A stretch of DNA of 64,000 bases from Crossaster papposus (GCA_037893245.1 JBAIAA010000746.1:248001-312000); one strand, 5' to 3'; numbered from the stretch's first letter, positions 11,894 through 23,699 are shown. Notes: generated by a model from the letters alone, not told the origin. Numbers and translations: made by a program.

Positions 11894-12055
11894 CTATGTG
11901 GGCAAAGACGGACGCTTCTGTTTTTTCCTCCGCCAGACTTATTGTTGAATCATTGCGTGTCTTCACATTGAAGTCCAGCCGAAACGGCGCCCTCAGCGGC
12001 TGCACGATGAACATGGCACCTTCAGGGTCGGACGCCTCCAAAGTGAACGAGCAAG
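11894..12055 (-). CDS. orphan coding exon, phase 1-1, host gene unknown
   Basis: Read on the minus strand, the acceptor GGTGTCACACAG precedes 12055 and an ideal donor GTGAGTG follows 11894. The 162 bases are open as 2 + 53 codons + 1. Phase 1 on both sides is typical of exchangeable extracellular modules. The frame includes LEASDPEGAMFIVQPLRAP and an N-D-S glycosylation site. I considered a fibulin-type C-terminal module because of the pattern FIVQPL-x-x-P-F-x-L, but this is weak. No companion exon was recognised in the window, so either the gene has very long introns or this is a leftover copy. Confidence 0.55.
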
Positions 12056-12170
12056 CTGTGTGACACCCCAAGATAAAAATACAAAAATGACCAGCCAAAC
12101 CGAATTATATCATAGGACTGTTGTAGTCAACATGTAAACAATAGGCAGGTATATCGTTACGTGTATACAC

Positions 12171-12611
12171 TGTAAAACCAGGTGTTTAACTTCTAAACAC
12201 ATAGTTAAACGCAAATTTGTAACACTTTTTAAACACTTGAACACGTTTATGAATAAACCTTGACGACATGTTTATAACTGAACACATTCGTTAAACACAT
12301 GCGTTTATATAATAAACACACTAACGTGTTTAACAATGGCGTTTATAATCTAAACACTTCTTGTTATATAAACGTGTTTATGTGTTTAAGGGTTGCACAT
12401 GTTGACGTGTATATGGCCTGTAACACTTTTTAAACACATAAACACGTTGATATTAACAGAAGTGTTTAACAATGAACACTACTTTTAAATTGTCTAAACA
12501 CGTGTTTATTGCAGGAAACATAAATGCATAACGTTTAAATTATAACTCTATGCGTTTATGCGTTTAACAATACTGTAATTGTAAACGCGTCATATGTTCA
12601 CTGGTTTTACA
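12171..12611. repeat. TIR element packed with GTTTA/TAAAC motifs
   Basis: The ends TGTAAAACCAG and CTGGTTTTACA are inverted. Between them about 25 copies of GTTTA or TAAAC occur on both strands, mostly as GTGTTTA or TAAACAC, with irregular spacing. Confidence 0.7.
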
Positions 12612-13194
12612 CATGAGGAGAACCTTTCATTAAAACTCCCTTACGTATGATGGCCCTGGAAGGAATACGCAGATCGTGAATACTGACGTCAATATTTACG
12701 CTACTTTCACGACTTTCATGAATATTGGCGTCAAGATTGCCGTCAAATTTCATGACCGGTCATGGAATATTTTGACGCGAATTGTTAGCGCGAATATAGG
12801 TTCTGGTGCGCATTTCTAGAAGTTTGTGATAAGACAAAGACAATAACAAAAAAAGGAATTAAAAACAAGCTTATATTAAAAAGTTACATCACTTAAATTG
12901 TGCAGTGTATTTATTATAGTTCCGATTGAGGGTTAATAGTCTGTTTAGCTATCTTACACTCAATGCATGCATGCTCATCTCTTGCTCTTTGTTGCCAATT
13001 TGGCCAGAAATTTGTGATGATGAAGATGTCGATGAAGATGATTCGGAACCCGAAGTGTGGTGTTGTTTGTATTATTATTTCATGTATACTGAGATTAATA
13101 TATACCTAAGAAAAGTAACGTTATCGATAATATAAATGTAGGTTGTATTTTTATAGTAAATATCGTAACCCTCTTATATACCGTGCAGTTACCA

Positions 13195-13740
13195 TGGAGC
13201 TGTCAGACCTTTCAAAACCTTTCAAGTTTTCTGGACTAAAGGGTTTTGAAAGGTGAGAAAGCTGTCTGACAAAAGAAACCTATGAAAGATTTTGAAAGGT
13301 AAAAAAACTCTCTGAACAAACTGGTGTGAGGTTTTGGAAAGTCTGGCCGTTTTCTGATAGACTTCCCATACCTTTATCATAGGGCATACCATACCAAATA
13401 AAAGTTGAAATGTTTGAAATGTTTAGCTGTTTTCTGTGAGAGATATTCTATATAATGTGCTGGGGAGTAATTCTACCTTTCAAATCATTTCAAAAGGTTT
13501 TGAAAGGTCAAACCATGTATGCATAGCAACTGTACTGATATTTGGTTGAGCAATAGCTCCACCTTTCATTTTCTTTCGCAAGGTTTTGGAAGGTCTGGCC
13601 GTTTTCTGATAGACTTCCCATACCTTTATCATAGGGTATACCAGAGCCCAGTTTTTCTACCTTTCAATTCCTTTCAAAAGGTATTGAAAGGTGTGGTAGT
13701 GCAGTAGCAACAAATTCTGGAGCGTTTTGAAAGCGCAATA
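13195..13740. repeat. CCTTTCAAAA / TTTTGAAAGG motif-array element
   Basis: The motif ACCTTTCAAA or its complement recurs about ten times. A block with TCTGGCCGTTTTCTGATAG occurs twice (near 13350 and 13595). No coding content. Confidence 0.6.
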
Positions 13741-14655
13741 CTTTATGCCCCAGTAACATTTCCGCCGGGCGCCGGGCGGAGAGGGGGTATCGGGCGGTCA
13801 CCCAATGTCCCGGCTATCGGAGACAAATCTCGGATGTCTCTTATCGATTAACCCATTGACCCATGACCTAATCTAGTTTCAGACACACCTCCCTCTCATG
13901 ATCCTCGGCGAGGTTTACCGATCTGATCATCGATAATTATCATGATCCTCCATCCGTCGGAAAATTAGGTTAAATACGCACTCTACACTACTGACTGGGT
14001 TAGGTTCGAATCATGGATGATTAAAACGTGAGAACGAATGATATGAAAAATAGAGATCAAGAATCAGAAATTTAAAAAGTAAGAAAAAGAAGGGAATCAG
14101 ACGATATTATTTACTGTATTGAAAATTGATGAAAAAAACAAAACCTTCGTACAGAAATGGTGTAATTGCTTTCTATATTTACATTTAATAATTACAAATT
14201 ACATTTCTAAATTTAATTCAGAAAAAAAACGCCTTTGTTTTATCCTTTTGAAAAACAATTGTTGATAATGATCCATAAGAACAAAAAGAGTACTCGCCTT
14301 CTAATTTGAATTATTTTTCAATAATGTTGGCAATCGTGGCATTTTAGAAAATCTTGGGTTTTTTTCTGCCGAATTCTGTTATAGAGTTTTAGACTCAAAC
14401 GTCTTACATAATAGTCTTGCGATAAGACTGTTTTATAGTGCCCGCCATGCTTAGCTCCCGATTTGTTATGTATATAGCAACATGCATAATTAACCACTAA
14501 CAATTTCTAGTTTTCTCTGAATTCAGTTGGGCTTGGAATTGCAATTTATTGAAGTGCTTAAGAATCACTTACATTTGGTGTCGTTTAGATTGCCTCGTTT
14601 ACCACGGCACTCGGTTCTAAAAGCAGCATTATGCGGGGCGCGCGTGGCGTGTATT
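13741..14655. other. no gene recognised
   Basis: AT-rich spacer. I see no exon or named repeat, only short homopolymer runs. Confidence 0.5.
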
Positions 14656-16088
14656 ATGGATGTGGGCCACACCCAAAACTGGATATAGCAAAACTGTCGC
14701 CAAAAAGATGAGCTTTCGGACAATGTCCTAGCTTGGGTTGGACAAACCATGAACAAACCAACCAACTAACATTCTTACACAAGGTCATTAACAACATAAA
14801 CGTTCATCCAGATATACAGCAATAAAAAGGTAATTGGCAATAGAGGGGACAGTATACTGCCAATCAATGGCACATACCCACCAAGCGCGGGATTATTTAT
14901 CGAACCTGGATGCCAGGTAGTCCGAGTATCATACATTGGTTTAACGGAGCTACCTCTGATACCAACGAGTGGCTAGATGCGCGCCAGGCGGGTTCAGGTT
15001 GTCTTCTGCGGATAACACCAATGTCCGGCCTCGCTATCTCGCTGCGAGTAGAGACCCTGAGAGGGCTTCATGTGCATGGATAAATTGAACGGGTGCGGGT
15101 CGCAAACTGGGGTTCCATGGATTGATAACCCTTTTTGTCAGTATAGTTTTATGCCAAAAATTAGACACAGCAGATCCTCCGATCCGATCCTCCTTCCTTC
15201 TTTTTCTCTCACCTTCCCCTCTTTCCCCCCACCCCCTTTTTAAATATTTTTTAAAACTCATTTTACGTATATCATGGCATATACCCAGTTTTACAACGCA
15301 CGTATTGTACACGCATACGTACAATGTACATGTACATTCACATGTGGATGTACATGTACATGTACATGTACACATGTACTGTACATGTACATGTACATCC
15401 ACATGTGAATGTACATGTACATTGTACATATGCGTGTACAATACGTGCGTTGTAAAACTGGGTATATGCCATGATATACGTAAAATGAGTTTTAAAAAAT
15501 ATTTAAAAAGGGGGTGGGGGGAAAGAGGGGAAGGTGAGAGAAAAAGAAGGAAGGAGGATCGGATCGGAGGATCTGCTGTGTCTAATTTGGCATAAAACTA
15601 TACTGACAAAAAGGGTTATCAATCCATGGAACCCAAGTTTGCGACCCGCACCCGTTCAATTTATCCATGCACATGAAGCCCTCTCAGGGTCTCTACTCGC
15701 AGCGAGATAGCGAGGCCGGACATTGGTGTTATCCGCAGAAGACAACCTGAACCCGCCTGGCGCGCATCTAGCCACTCTTTGGTATCAGAGGTGGCTCCGT
15801 TAACCAACGTATGATACTTGGACTACCTGGCATCCAGGTTCGATAAATAATCCCGCGCTTGGTGGGCATGTGGCCATTGATTGGCAGTATACTGTCCCCT
15901 CTATTGCCAATTACCTTTTTATTGCTGTATATCTGGATGAACGATTATGTTGTTAATGACCTTGTGTAAGAATGTTAGTTGGTTGGTTTGTTCATGGTTT
16001 GTCCAACCCAAGCTAGGACATTGTCCGAAAGCTCATCTTTTTGGCGACAGTTTTGCTATATCCAGTTTTGGGTGTGGCCCACATCCAT
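14656..16088. repeat. 1.43-kb near-perfect palindrome
   Basis: Two arms of about 710 bp, centred near 15,372, are inverted copies with only scattered differences. Both tips read ATGGATGTGGGCC-ACACCCAAAACTGG. The centre is a run of GTACAT/ATGTAC repeats. Open frames of 135 and 157 codons crossing the centre are mirror images and not genes. Confidence 0.95.
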
Positions 16089-17235
16089 ATATAAACTTAT
16101 ATGTATATATTATATATTTATAATATATTTATAATCTCCATAATTCTCCATTTTATCTCCAAATATGCCTACGTGTTTAGAGTGAGGTAACGTGAATATT
16201 TTATATTAGTGTCCTACGTCGGCATTTTTTTTTAATATGAAATAACTTGGTAAGCAAGTAACCAAAATCGCTAACACTACAGGCCTTTTTGTGTTTTGGG
16301 CATTTTTAGCCAGTTTTAAGGCCGCGAAAACTGTTTTTTAGCTTATTTTAAAAATATTACCCAACCAAAATGCAAAATTAAATCACAAAATCAACTATAT
16401 CATTACAAGTTGACTTTTTGAGGGACAAAAATAGGCTAAAAATTACAATTTTGTCAAGTTCTGAAAACATGCTTTAATGCATGTTCTAAAAATAACATAA
16501 GGGTGATATTTAAAACATTACAACAACATTTTCAAATAAGGGCAAGGATGATACTTTGTAATGATAGTTAATTTTGTAATAACATTTTGTATTTTGGCTA
16601 GGTGATTTTGTTTTATTAAGTATTATTTAAATGTTGGTTACTTGCTTATCAAGTCCTTTCATGTTAAATAATGAAAACAAAATGCCGATGACGCTAAATT
16701 AAATATTTACTTGGACCCACTCCCCAGTGGCTCCACGTAAATATTTCATATAAGTGTCCTCGGCATTTTTTTCAGCAAGTAACCAACATTGAAATATTTG
16801 TTGTTCTATTGCCCGTTGCCATGGTAACAGACCATGTTGTGTATTGGGCATTTTAAACCAGTTTGGGGGCCTAAAAAACAGGGTCTTTTTGCTTATTTTA
16901 CAAAAATCACCCAGTCAAAATACAAAATGGTATTACGAAATCAACTATATCATTACAAGGTATCATTCTTGCCCTTAATTTAGATTTTTTTTTAATGTTT
17001 TAAATGTCAACCTTATGTTATTTTCAGAACATGCATTAAAGCGTGTTTTCAGAGCTTGTAAAATTGTAATTTTCAGCCTATTTTTGTCCCTCAAAAAGTC
17101 AACTTGCCAGAGGTCTCAGAATATTTTCCGTTTGGATTTGATTAGAGCCAACATTGGTCTTTTCATATCTGGTGAGAAAGGTTTGGGGGATCAAAAAACG
17201 TTCAGGCACGTTTCTGATTGGCTATGGCTTGCCAT
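16089..17235 (+). repeat. 1.1-kb direct repeat, copy 1
   Basis: From the TATATTATATATTTATAATA start to TGATTGGCTATGGC the sequence matches 20587-21697 in the same orientation with few differences. The interior contains inverted sub-blocks (AAAGTCAACTT, GTCCTCGGCATTTTT). Copy 1 has a small extra segment near 16720 (CCCACTCCCCAGTGG). It abuts the palindrome on its left. Confidence 0.9.
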
Positions 17236-17870
17236 GGCGTCAGCTTGTTTCGTAGTCTGCGCTTTTGTTGCAGTGGATGGAGCGGCATGGTATGGTGGCC
17301 CTGGAGGGACATCGCAAATTGTAAATAAGTGTTGTAAAATCGTGAATATTGACGTCACTATACTGACGTCAATTTTCACGAATTTTCTTTTTTCAGCAAG
17401 CTAGGTGGTGAATGGTTGACAGGTCAATGTGCGCACGCGCAGAATCCAACACGCATCATTTGCTTCCTGCACACACACACTGTATGTACACTTTAACGTT
17501 AAATTCGTACTGTATCTGCCACCACACATAATTACCTTTATTGCCGGTCGTGAAATTTAACTTAGATATTAACATAAAATATTAACGACTTTTGGGGCGA
17601 GTCGTGAAAAAGTTTGCCCCGAATATTGACGTCAACATTGAGAGTACATGCCACACATGTAGATTTACTGCTACATATTCTGGGTACTCTCTTTCATAGC
17701 CCCACACTTAGTTTGAGGCACCCAGAAGATGGGATGCTGAATTACGAAGGACGAGGCTACAAGTACAAAGTGGTCGAGCAGCTGGCACGTAAAGGCGTCT
17801 ATGGCAGCCGGCCACATCGACTCACATATGACTACGGAGCATGTACAGCCTGAGATCGAAAGTGTTTGAT
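17236..17870. other. spacer upstream of the GPCR
   Basis: It contains two TGACGTCA-like motifs in short inverted repeats (CGTGAATATTGACGTCA and TGACGTCAATTTTCACG near 17340-17385) and the weak exon candidate described separately. Nothing else was recognised. Confidence 0.4.
17721..17853 (+). CDS. possible terminal exon (weak)
   Basis: After CCCCACACTTAG (17700-17711) a frame stays open to TGA at 17851-17853. It includes the segment EGRGYKYKVVEQLARKGVYG and is followed at once by a SINE in the opposite orientation. The composition is protein-like, but no partner exon, family match or conserved motif supports it. The exact acceptor is a guess. It may equally be chance. Confidence 0.2.
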
Positions 17871-17874
17871 TTTT

Positions 17875-18045
17875 CCAGAGGGAGGAAAACCGGAGGACCT
17901 GGAGAAAAACCCTCGTGGCACAGGAGAGAAGTCAGAGAACCAACGCACAACTCTACTCACATAATGGTCCGGGCCGGGAATCGAACCCGGGCCTCACATT
18001 GGTGAGAGGCGAGCGGTTTACGCACAATCCACCCATGCCACCCCT
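17875..18045 (-). repeat. tRNA-derived SINE with conserved core
   Basis: On the minus strand the head GGTGGCATGGGTGGATTG is followed by a B-box-like GGGTTCGATTCCC, then a core with GAGGGTTTTTCTCCAGG and GGTTTTCCTCCC. This core recurs at 41738-41995. It ends about 55 bases before the GPCR start codon. Confidence 0.75.
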
Positions 18046-18100
18046 AGTGTTTTAAAGACACGGGAATTTCACGGACAAGTTCTCAACAGAAGTGTCAGCC

Positions 18101-19111
18101 ATGAATTCAACTCGGCCATTCTTTGACAATGAGGGGCATACAGGAAGCAATTGGGTCAGTCACTTGTTAGTTGCGGAATCAGCCATCGGTGTCTTAGGAA
18201 ACCTCTTAGTGTGCTTCGTCATTCTACGCGTCAAATTCCTGCACAACATGACAAACTATCTGCTGGTGAATTTGGCTGTGGCCGATATGCTGCTATGTCT
18301 ACAAGAGGTGGTCACTTATCTGGCGGCTTCACAATATGCACTCGTTGCTCTTGTGCCAACAAGCAGTGGTGGGAGAGAAATTTTCTGCCGACTTTTTGTC
18401 TCAAAGTGTTTAAACTACGCTTTGAGCTACGCATCAGCTTACAATCTCTGTTTGGTAACACTGGACAGATATGTCGCTATAGTGCACCCGCTGCACTACG
18501 CCAGGACACTCACACCAACACGAATGAAAACGCTGATTGCTCTATCCTGGGTGATATCGTTTCTGAGTTCGTTACCGCTTTTATTTACAATTAAAGCCAG
18601 CACTGATCCGGACAAGGCTTGCTCAGATATAAAATACCCTGATCTGGCATTGTTAATTCTGCTTACGGTAAAAACGCTTCTCCTCTGTTACTTGCTGCCT
18701 ATAACACTGATGGTTTGGGCCTCCTACAAGATGCAACGAACTCTGAAAAGGCAAGCCATTGCTCTCAGATTGGAACACGCGAGTGCAGCAGCCTGTGATC
18801 TTGTGATTGCTAGACAGCGTCTGGTCACCACACTCACAATCGTCTTGGGAGCTATTATCGTCCTATGGACACCAGAATATATAACTATCTTTCTTTGCTT
18901 GTTTCACACAGACACTCGTCTTTTGCCTTACTGTCATTCAGAGACTAATGAATATATCAGCGGAATCTGTCATTTTTTATTTATTTTTAACTCTGTCATT
19001 AATCCAATCATCTATGAGTTGAAATACAAGAAATTTAGACAGGGCCTTAAGGTAGCCTTTTTCAAAAGGCGGGGCAATAATAGAGTTGGCATTGAGATGG
19101 TACCATTGTGA
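18101..19111 (+). CDS. class A (rhodopsin-like) GPCR, single exon, ligand unknown
   Basis: An uninterrupted 336-codon frame encodes a seven-helix plasma-membrane receptor that would signal through G proteins. I start at ATG 18101; the frame extends upstream but without an ATG. N2-S-T is a likely N-glycan site. Family landmarks, numbered from this start: N34 in TM1 (GN-LLVCFVIL), NLAVAD with D62 in TM2, C96 at the top of TM3 paired with C174 in loop 2, LDRYVAI with D122-R123-Y124, W150 in TM4, P200 in TM5, W256-T-P in TM6 (the usual CWxP cysteine is replaced), and NPIIY 301-305 in TM7. A basic C-terminal tail ends in MVPL. No introns are needed, which is common in expanded echinoderm GPCR families. 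The ligand class (peptide versus amine) cannot be read reliably. A SINE lies just upstream, and 1.1-kb repeats and palindromes flank the locus. Confidence 0.9.
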   Translation: MNSTRPFFDNEGHTGSNWVSHLLVAESAIGVLGNLLVCFVILRVKFLHNMTNYLLVNLAVADMLLCLQEVVTYLAASQYALVALVPTSSGGREIFCRLFVSKCLNYALSYASAYNLCLVTLDRYVAIVHPLHYARTLTPTRMKTLIALSWVISFLSSLPLLFTIKASTDPDKACSDIKYPDLALLILLTVKTLLLCYLLPITLMVWASYKMQRTLKRQAIALRLEHASAAACDLVIARQRLVTTLTIVLGAIIVLWTPEYITIFLCLFHTDTRLLPYCHSETNEYISGICHFLFIFNSVINPIIYELKYKKFRQGLKVAFFKRRGNNRVGIEMVPL

Positions 19112-20586
19112 AATTATATAATGGTTCAATGAATTTTTATTACAGTTAGATAACATATTTCAGACCAGTAGTGCTGTGTGGATGTTTCGCAAAGTTTGCC
19201 AAAAATTTTGTTTGGTTATTTAGAGAGACCAAGTGCGCCCTCTGTTTGTGTATGCCTAAAAGTTTTGCAAGTGATTTGCATGTTTGTATAAAACACATAA
19301 GGTGACCTTTGTGCTTCCCGCGCAAAGGCAACTTGTAGCAAGTTTTCATAACCTTCTGCGGGCTTCGAGCAGAGAAGACCAACTATAAATTAGGTCTAGA
19401 ATTTCCTTCGAATTTCTAGGGAGCATGGCTCTGGCCATGCTCCAAATGTAAACCATGTGAGAGGGTAACTATCATAAGAAATTCACAGTGAGTAATGTTG
19501 TAGTTTGTGTGATATTTTTGTGATAGAATTAATTGAGACTTTTCGCGACCGTGTATTTTATTATTCATAATTGTGTTATCAGAGTGTAGCACATGTACAT
19601 GTAATGTGCAGCTAGCCAGGTAACATTTGACCTTCATTGTATTGTACCTAACTTACGGCTTTTGATAATAGTACTGTGTGTTTATAAAATAAGTGTTTCT
19701 TGTAAAATTATATGCAAAAGACAGTCGTCAATGTACATAGCCAATAGTCTCTGGTTTATTGCATATTTTGTTGAATGCTCGTCCGCTTTAACTAGAGGAC
19801 CGTTCCTCCTTCCTTCCCCCTTTAATGACGTGGGTATGGTCCGCTACAGTTAGCAGAAGAATGTTTTTGGAAAAAAAAACATAATTTGTTCATTATTCTT
19901 AACGCAAAAAAGAACATACCCAGAGTTTTTGTTATGAATAGCTCATTTAAATAGTACTTCAACCGGCCCCCTAAAACAAAATTCCAACCTGAATTTTAGC
20001 ATCCCTAAATAATGTTGATGTTGCCAGCGATACAAAAAAATTCTAAATATGTCCTAATTAGCATATTTCCATGATGATTTTTAACAGCAAAAACAGCAAA
20101 AATCGATTCAGCACCCCAACAAATCATAATTTTGCCACCAGTATCACCAACATCGGTTCATTAGGTACTGAGATATTACACTTAATTATGCGCACGGCAG
20201 CCATCTTGGAAATATGCAAATTAAGATATCACGGGGCAATTTTTTCTTCAAAATTCTTTAATAAGATGTCCTAGGGCTGCCAAAAGAAAATCATCTCGGA
20301 GTTTTGTTTTCAATCTATACTCAAGTGTGTGCATTTTCATTTGAAAATAGTGGACACTGGTACTGGTACCAGTGAGATTATTAATCAGAGTAATAATAAT
20401 ATTAAAAAAACCGACACTTGCGATTTTTGCTATTTAGTCCCCAATCTGTCGTTCTAGAGCAAAAACAACTCCCAAGTATTGGTTTTGTTTAATGTAGCTA
20501 GACACTTAGGGAGACAATGAAATGTCTCCCTGAGTGTAGCCTTGGTAAAGGCGCGTTCGTCGTTATCCGTCTGTCGTTATCCGTCC
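19112..20586. other. region 3' of the GPCR, no gene recognised
   Basis: This would hold the GPCR 3' untranslated region. A hairpin GGAGACAATGAAATGTCTCC lies at 20510-20530, and ACACTGGTACTGGTACCAGTG at 20352-20372 is partly self-complementary. No exon was recognised. Confidence 0.5.
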
Positions 20587-21697
20587 AGTATATATTATAT
20601 ATTTATAATATATTTATAATCTCCATAATTCTCCATTTTATCTCCAAATATGCCTACGTGTTTAGAGTGAGGTAACGTGAATATTTTATATTAGTGTCCT
20701 CCGTCGGCATTTTTTTTTTAATATGAAAGAACTTGGTAAGCAATTAACCAAAATCGCTAACACTAACAGGCCATTTTGTGTTTTGGGCATTTTTAGCCAG
20801 TTTTAAGGCCGCGAAAACTGTTTTTTAGCTTATTTTAAAAATATTACCCAACCAAAATGCAAAATTATATCACAATATCAACTATATCATTACAAGTTGA
20901 CTTTTTGAGGGACAAAAATAGGCTAACAATTACAATTTTGTCAAGTTCTGAAAACATGTTTTAATGCATGTTCTAAAAATACCATAAGGGTGACATTTAA
21001 AACATTACAACAAAATTGTCAAATAAGGGAAAGGATGATACTTTGTAATGATAGTTAATTTTGTAATAACATTTTGTATTTTGGCTGGGTGATTTTTTTT
21101 TATTAAGTATTATTTAAATGTTGGTTACTTGGTTATCAAGTCCTTTCATGTTAAATAATGAAAACAAAATGCCGATGACGCTAAATTAAATATTTACTTA
21201 AGTGTCCTCGGCATTTTTTTAAATATAAAAAGGACTTGATAAACAAGTAACCAACATTGAAATATTTGTTGTTCTATTGCCATGGTAACAGACCATGTTG
21301 TGTATTGGGCATTTTTAACCAGTTTGGGGGCCGAAAAAACAGGGTCTTTTTGCTTATTTTACAAAAATCACCCAGTCAAAATACAAAATGGTATTACGAA
21401 ATCAACTATATCATTACAAGGTATCATCCTTGCCCTTAATTTAGATTTTTTTTTAATGTTTTAAATGTCAACCTTATGTTATTTTTAGAACATGCATTAA
21501 ATTTAAAGCATGTTTTCAGAGCTTGTAAAATTGTAAATTTTAGCCTATTTTTGTCCCTCAAAAAGTCAACTTGCCAGAGGTCTCAGAATATTTTCCGTTT
21601 GGATTTGATTAGAGCCAACATTGGTCTTTTCATATCTGGTGAGAAAGGTTTGGGGGATCAAAAAACGTTCAGGCACGTTTCTGATTGGCTATGGCTC
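20587..21697 (+). repeat. 1.1-kb direct repeat, copy 2
   Basis: This is a near-identical partner of 16089-17235. It ends exactly where the second palindrome begins. Confidence 0.9.
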
Positions 21698-22917
21698 GAT
21701 ACCTAAACACTATCTAGACTATTGTTACCTACCGCATCCCTCCCCCCACCCCCCTCCTCCAAAAAAACCTTAAAAACCTGAGAAACTACAACATTCTGCA
21801 AGCACAATGACCACCACAAACGAGAGGGGGCTTCCCTCCGTCTCATATTCTTGCTTCACATGCAGAGCGCTTCGCAGACAATTCGTCTGCTTGTTGCTGA
21901 AATGCCAAAAGATGCGAAAAACAAGTAGCCAATAAAACGGCGAGGTTGGGATTTTGCCAAAATGGTAACAAAACGAGCAGCCAATGAAACGGCGGGGTCG
22001 GGGTTGTGAATTTGCCAATATCAACTGTGTTTACATAGGCCCTACAGCATGCAAATATCGTAGAGCGCGGCTAGGCAGGGTAGGCGCGTGCACGTACACT
22101 CACGTTTGTTTATGGTGTAAATCGAGTAGTTTCCTTTGGTTCCTCTCGAAAATTTCCTTTGTTTGTACTTTGTTTGTTCCGACGGCTCTCATTGGTTTTG
22201 TACACGAATCTCAATCGAGGTCGTCCTCGATTCTAACCCTTACCCCAATTCACCTTCGTGTCGCCAGGTATGTGTCCTCCATTTACACCATAAACAAACG
22301 CAGTACATGTGTGCGTGCGTTTGTTTATGGTGTAAATGGAGGACACATACCTGGCGACACGAAGGTGAATTGGGGTAAGGGTTAGAATCGAGGACGACCT
22401 CGATTGAGATTCGTGTACAAAACCAATGAGAGCCGTCGGAACAAACAAAGTACAAACAAAGGAAATTTTCGAGAGGAACCAAAGGAAACTACTCGATTTA
22501 CACCATAAACAAACGTGAGTGTACGTGCACGCGCCTACCCTGCCTAGCCGCGCTCTACGATATTTGTATGCTGTATGTAAACACAGTTGATATTGGCAAA
22601 TTCACAACCCCGACCCCGCCGTTTCATTGGCTGCTCGTTTTGTTACCATTTTGGCAAAATCGTAACCTCGCCGTTTTATTGGCTACTTGTTTTTCGCATC
22701 TTTTGGCATTTCAGCAACAAGCAGACGAATTGTCTGCGAAGCGCTCTGCATGTGAAGCAAGAATATGAGACGGAGGGAAGCCCCCTCTCGTTTGTGGTGG
22801 TCATTGTGCTTGCAGAATGTTGTAGTTTCTCAGGTTTTTAAGGGTTTTTTTGGAGGAGGGGGGTGGGGGGAGGGATGCGGTAGGTAACAATAGTCTAGAT
22901 AGTGTTTAGGTATCGAG
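21696..22917. repeat. 1.22-kb near-perfect palindrome
   Basis: CTCGATACCTAAACACTATC at the left and its reverse complement at the right begin two arms of about 600 bp, centred near 22,307 at CGCAGTACATGTGTGCGTGCG. Arms differ at a handful of positions. Inner blocks include GTTTGTTTATGGTGTAAAT, repeated four times in alternating orientation. The open frames in each arm are mirror images and not genes. Confidence 0.95.
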
Positions 22918-23375
22918 GACTAGGAGGAGTCCCTCGGTTTCATATTGTGTCTTGTATAGCGTAGCCTTGGCCAAGGCGTTCATCGATACCCGTCCGTACG
23001 TACGGAGCGGCGTAAATCGGAGCTCAACAACGACCTCACGCGGCCACTATTATATGCAAATCAACTGAAGATATATGAACGCCTTGGATCAATCATTAAG
23101 TTGAGGTTTTGGGGGCGGTGCTCATTATGCTAATAGATTATAAGCTGACCCTTAAAGTCGTTTTCTTATTGGTCGATCGTTGCGTAGAAACTGCATAATT
23201 AGAGCTAGCGGTGAAAGGTCATAGCTAGCTCGCAAGTGTTTACACCACTGACATCTACACCGTACCTGGACGGACCATTGTCCATATTCTGCTGCGCTAA
23301 CGCTTGAAGTCGGCGCGAACTGGACGTGCAACATGGCGGACCCACGACGTCACTTCTGTGAGCCAATGAAATGTC
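22918..23375. other. spacer, no gene recognised
   Basis: Nothing recognisable besides short GC-rich stretches. Confidence 0.4.
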
Positions 23376-23632
23376 CAGGGCCCAATTTCTTAGCTCTGCT
23401 TACCGTTAGCGAAAAATCCCTGCTTACTATAGCAGAAAATTCGGTGCTTATACGGTAAACGTATTTCACGTGTTAGCGAGAAATGTTGGTCTCTGAGCAT
23501 GCGTACATCCCGTAACTAAGGATTCTGCGCTTACAGGGTTAGCGCACAAAATTTCTGCTAGCGCGGTTAGCGGAAAATGGTGACCGTAAGCGCAAAATTA
23601 TGTGGTTAGCAGAGCCAAGAAATTAGGCCCAG
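23376..23632. repeat. GGGCCCAATTTC-ended inverted-repeat element, copy 1
   Basis: AGGGCCCAATTTCTTAGCTC and its inverted partner near 23,605-23,632 enclose TTAGCG/CGCTAA-rich sequence. The same type is at 32522-32758. Confidence 0.75.
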
Positions 23633-23699
23633 GTGTAGAGGTCAGTGGATTTACTATTTGCTATTTGCTTGAATGTTGACAATGTTATGGTAAAAACTA

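Noticed and set aside
12926-13135. Acidic frame with CDDEDVDEDDSEPE
   Set aside because: It derives from a short GATGAAGAT-rich stretch; no splice partner or homologue was recognised.
15034-15595. Open frames of 135 and 157 codons across the palindrome centre
   Set aside because: They are mirror images of each other from inverted arms and consist largely of TGTACA-derived repeats.
18092-18100. A GPCR start upstream of ATG 18101
   Set aside because: The frame extends upstream but the upstream codon is GTG; the first ATG is at 18101.
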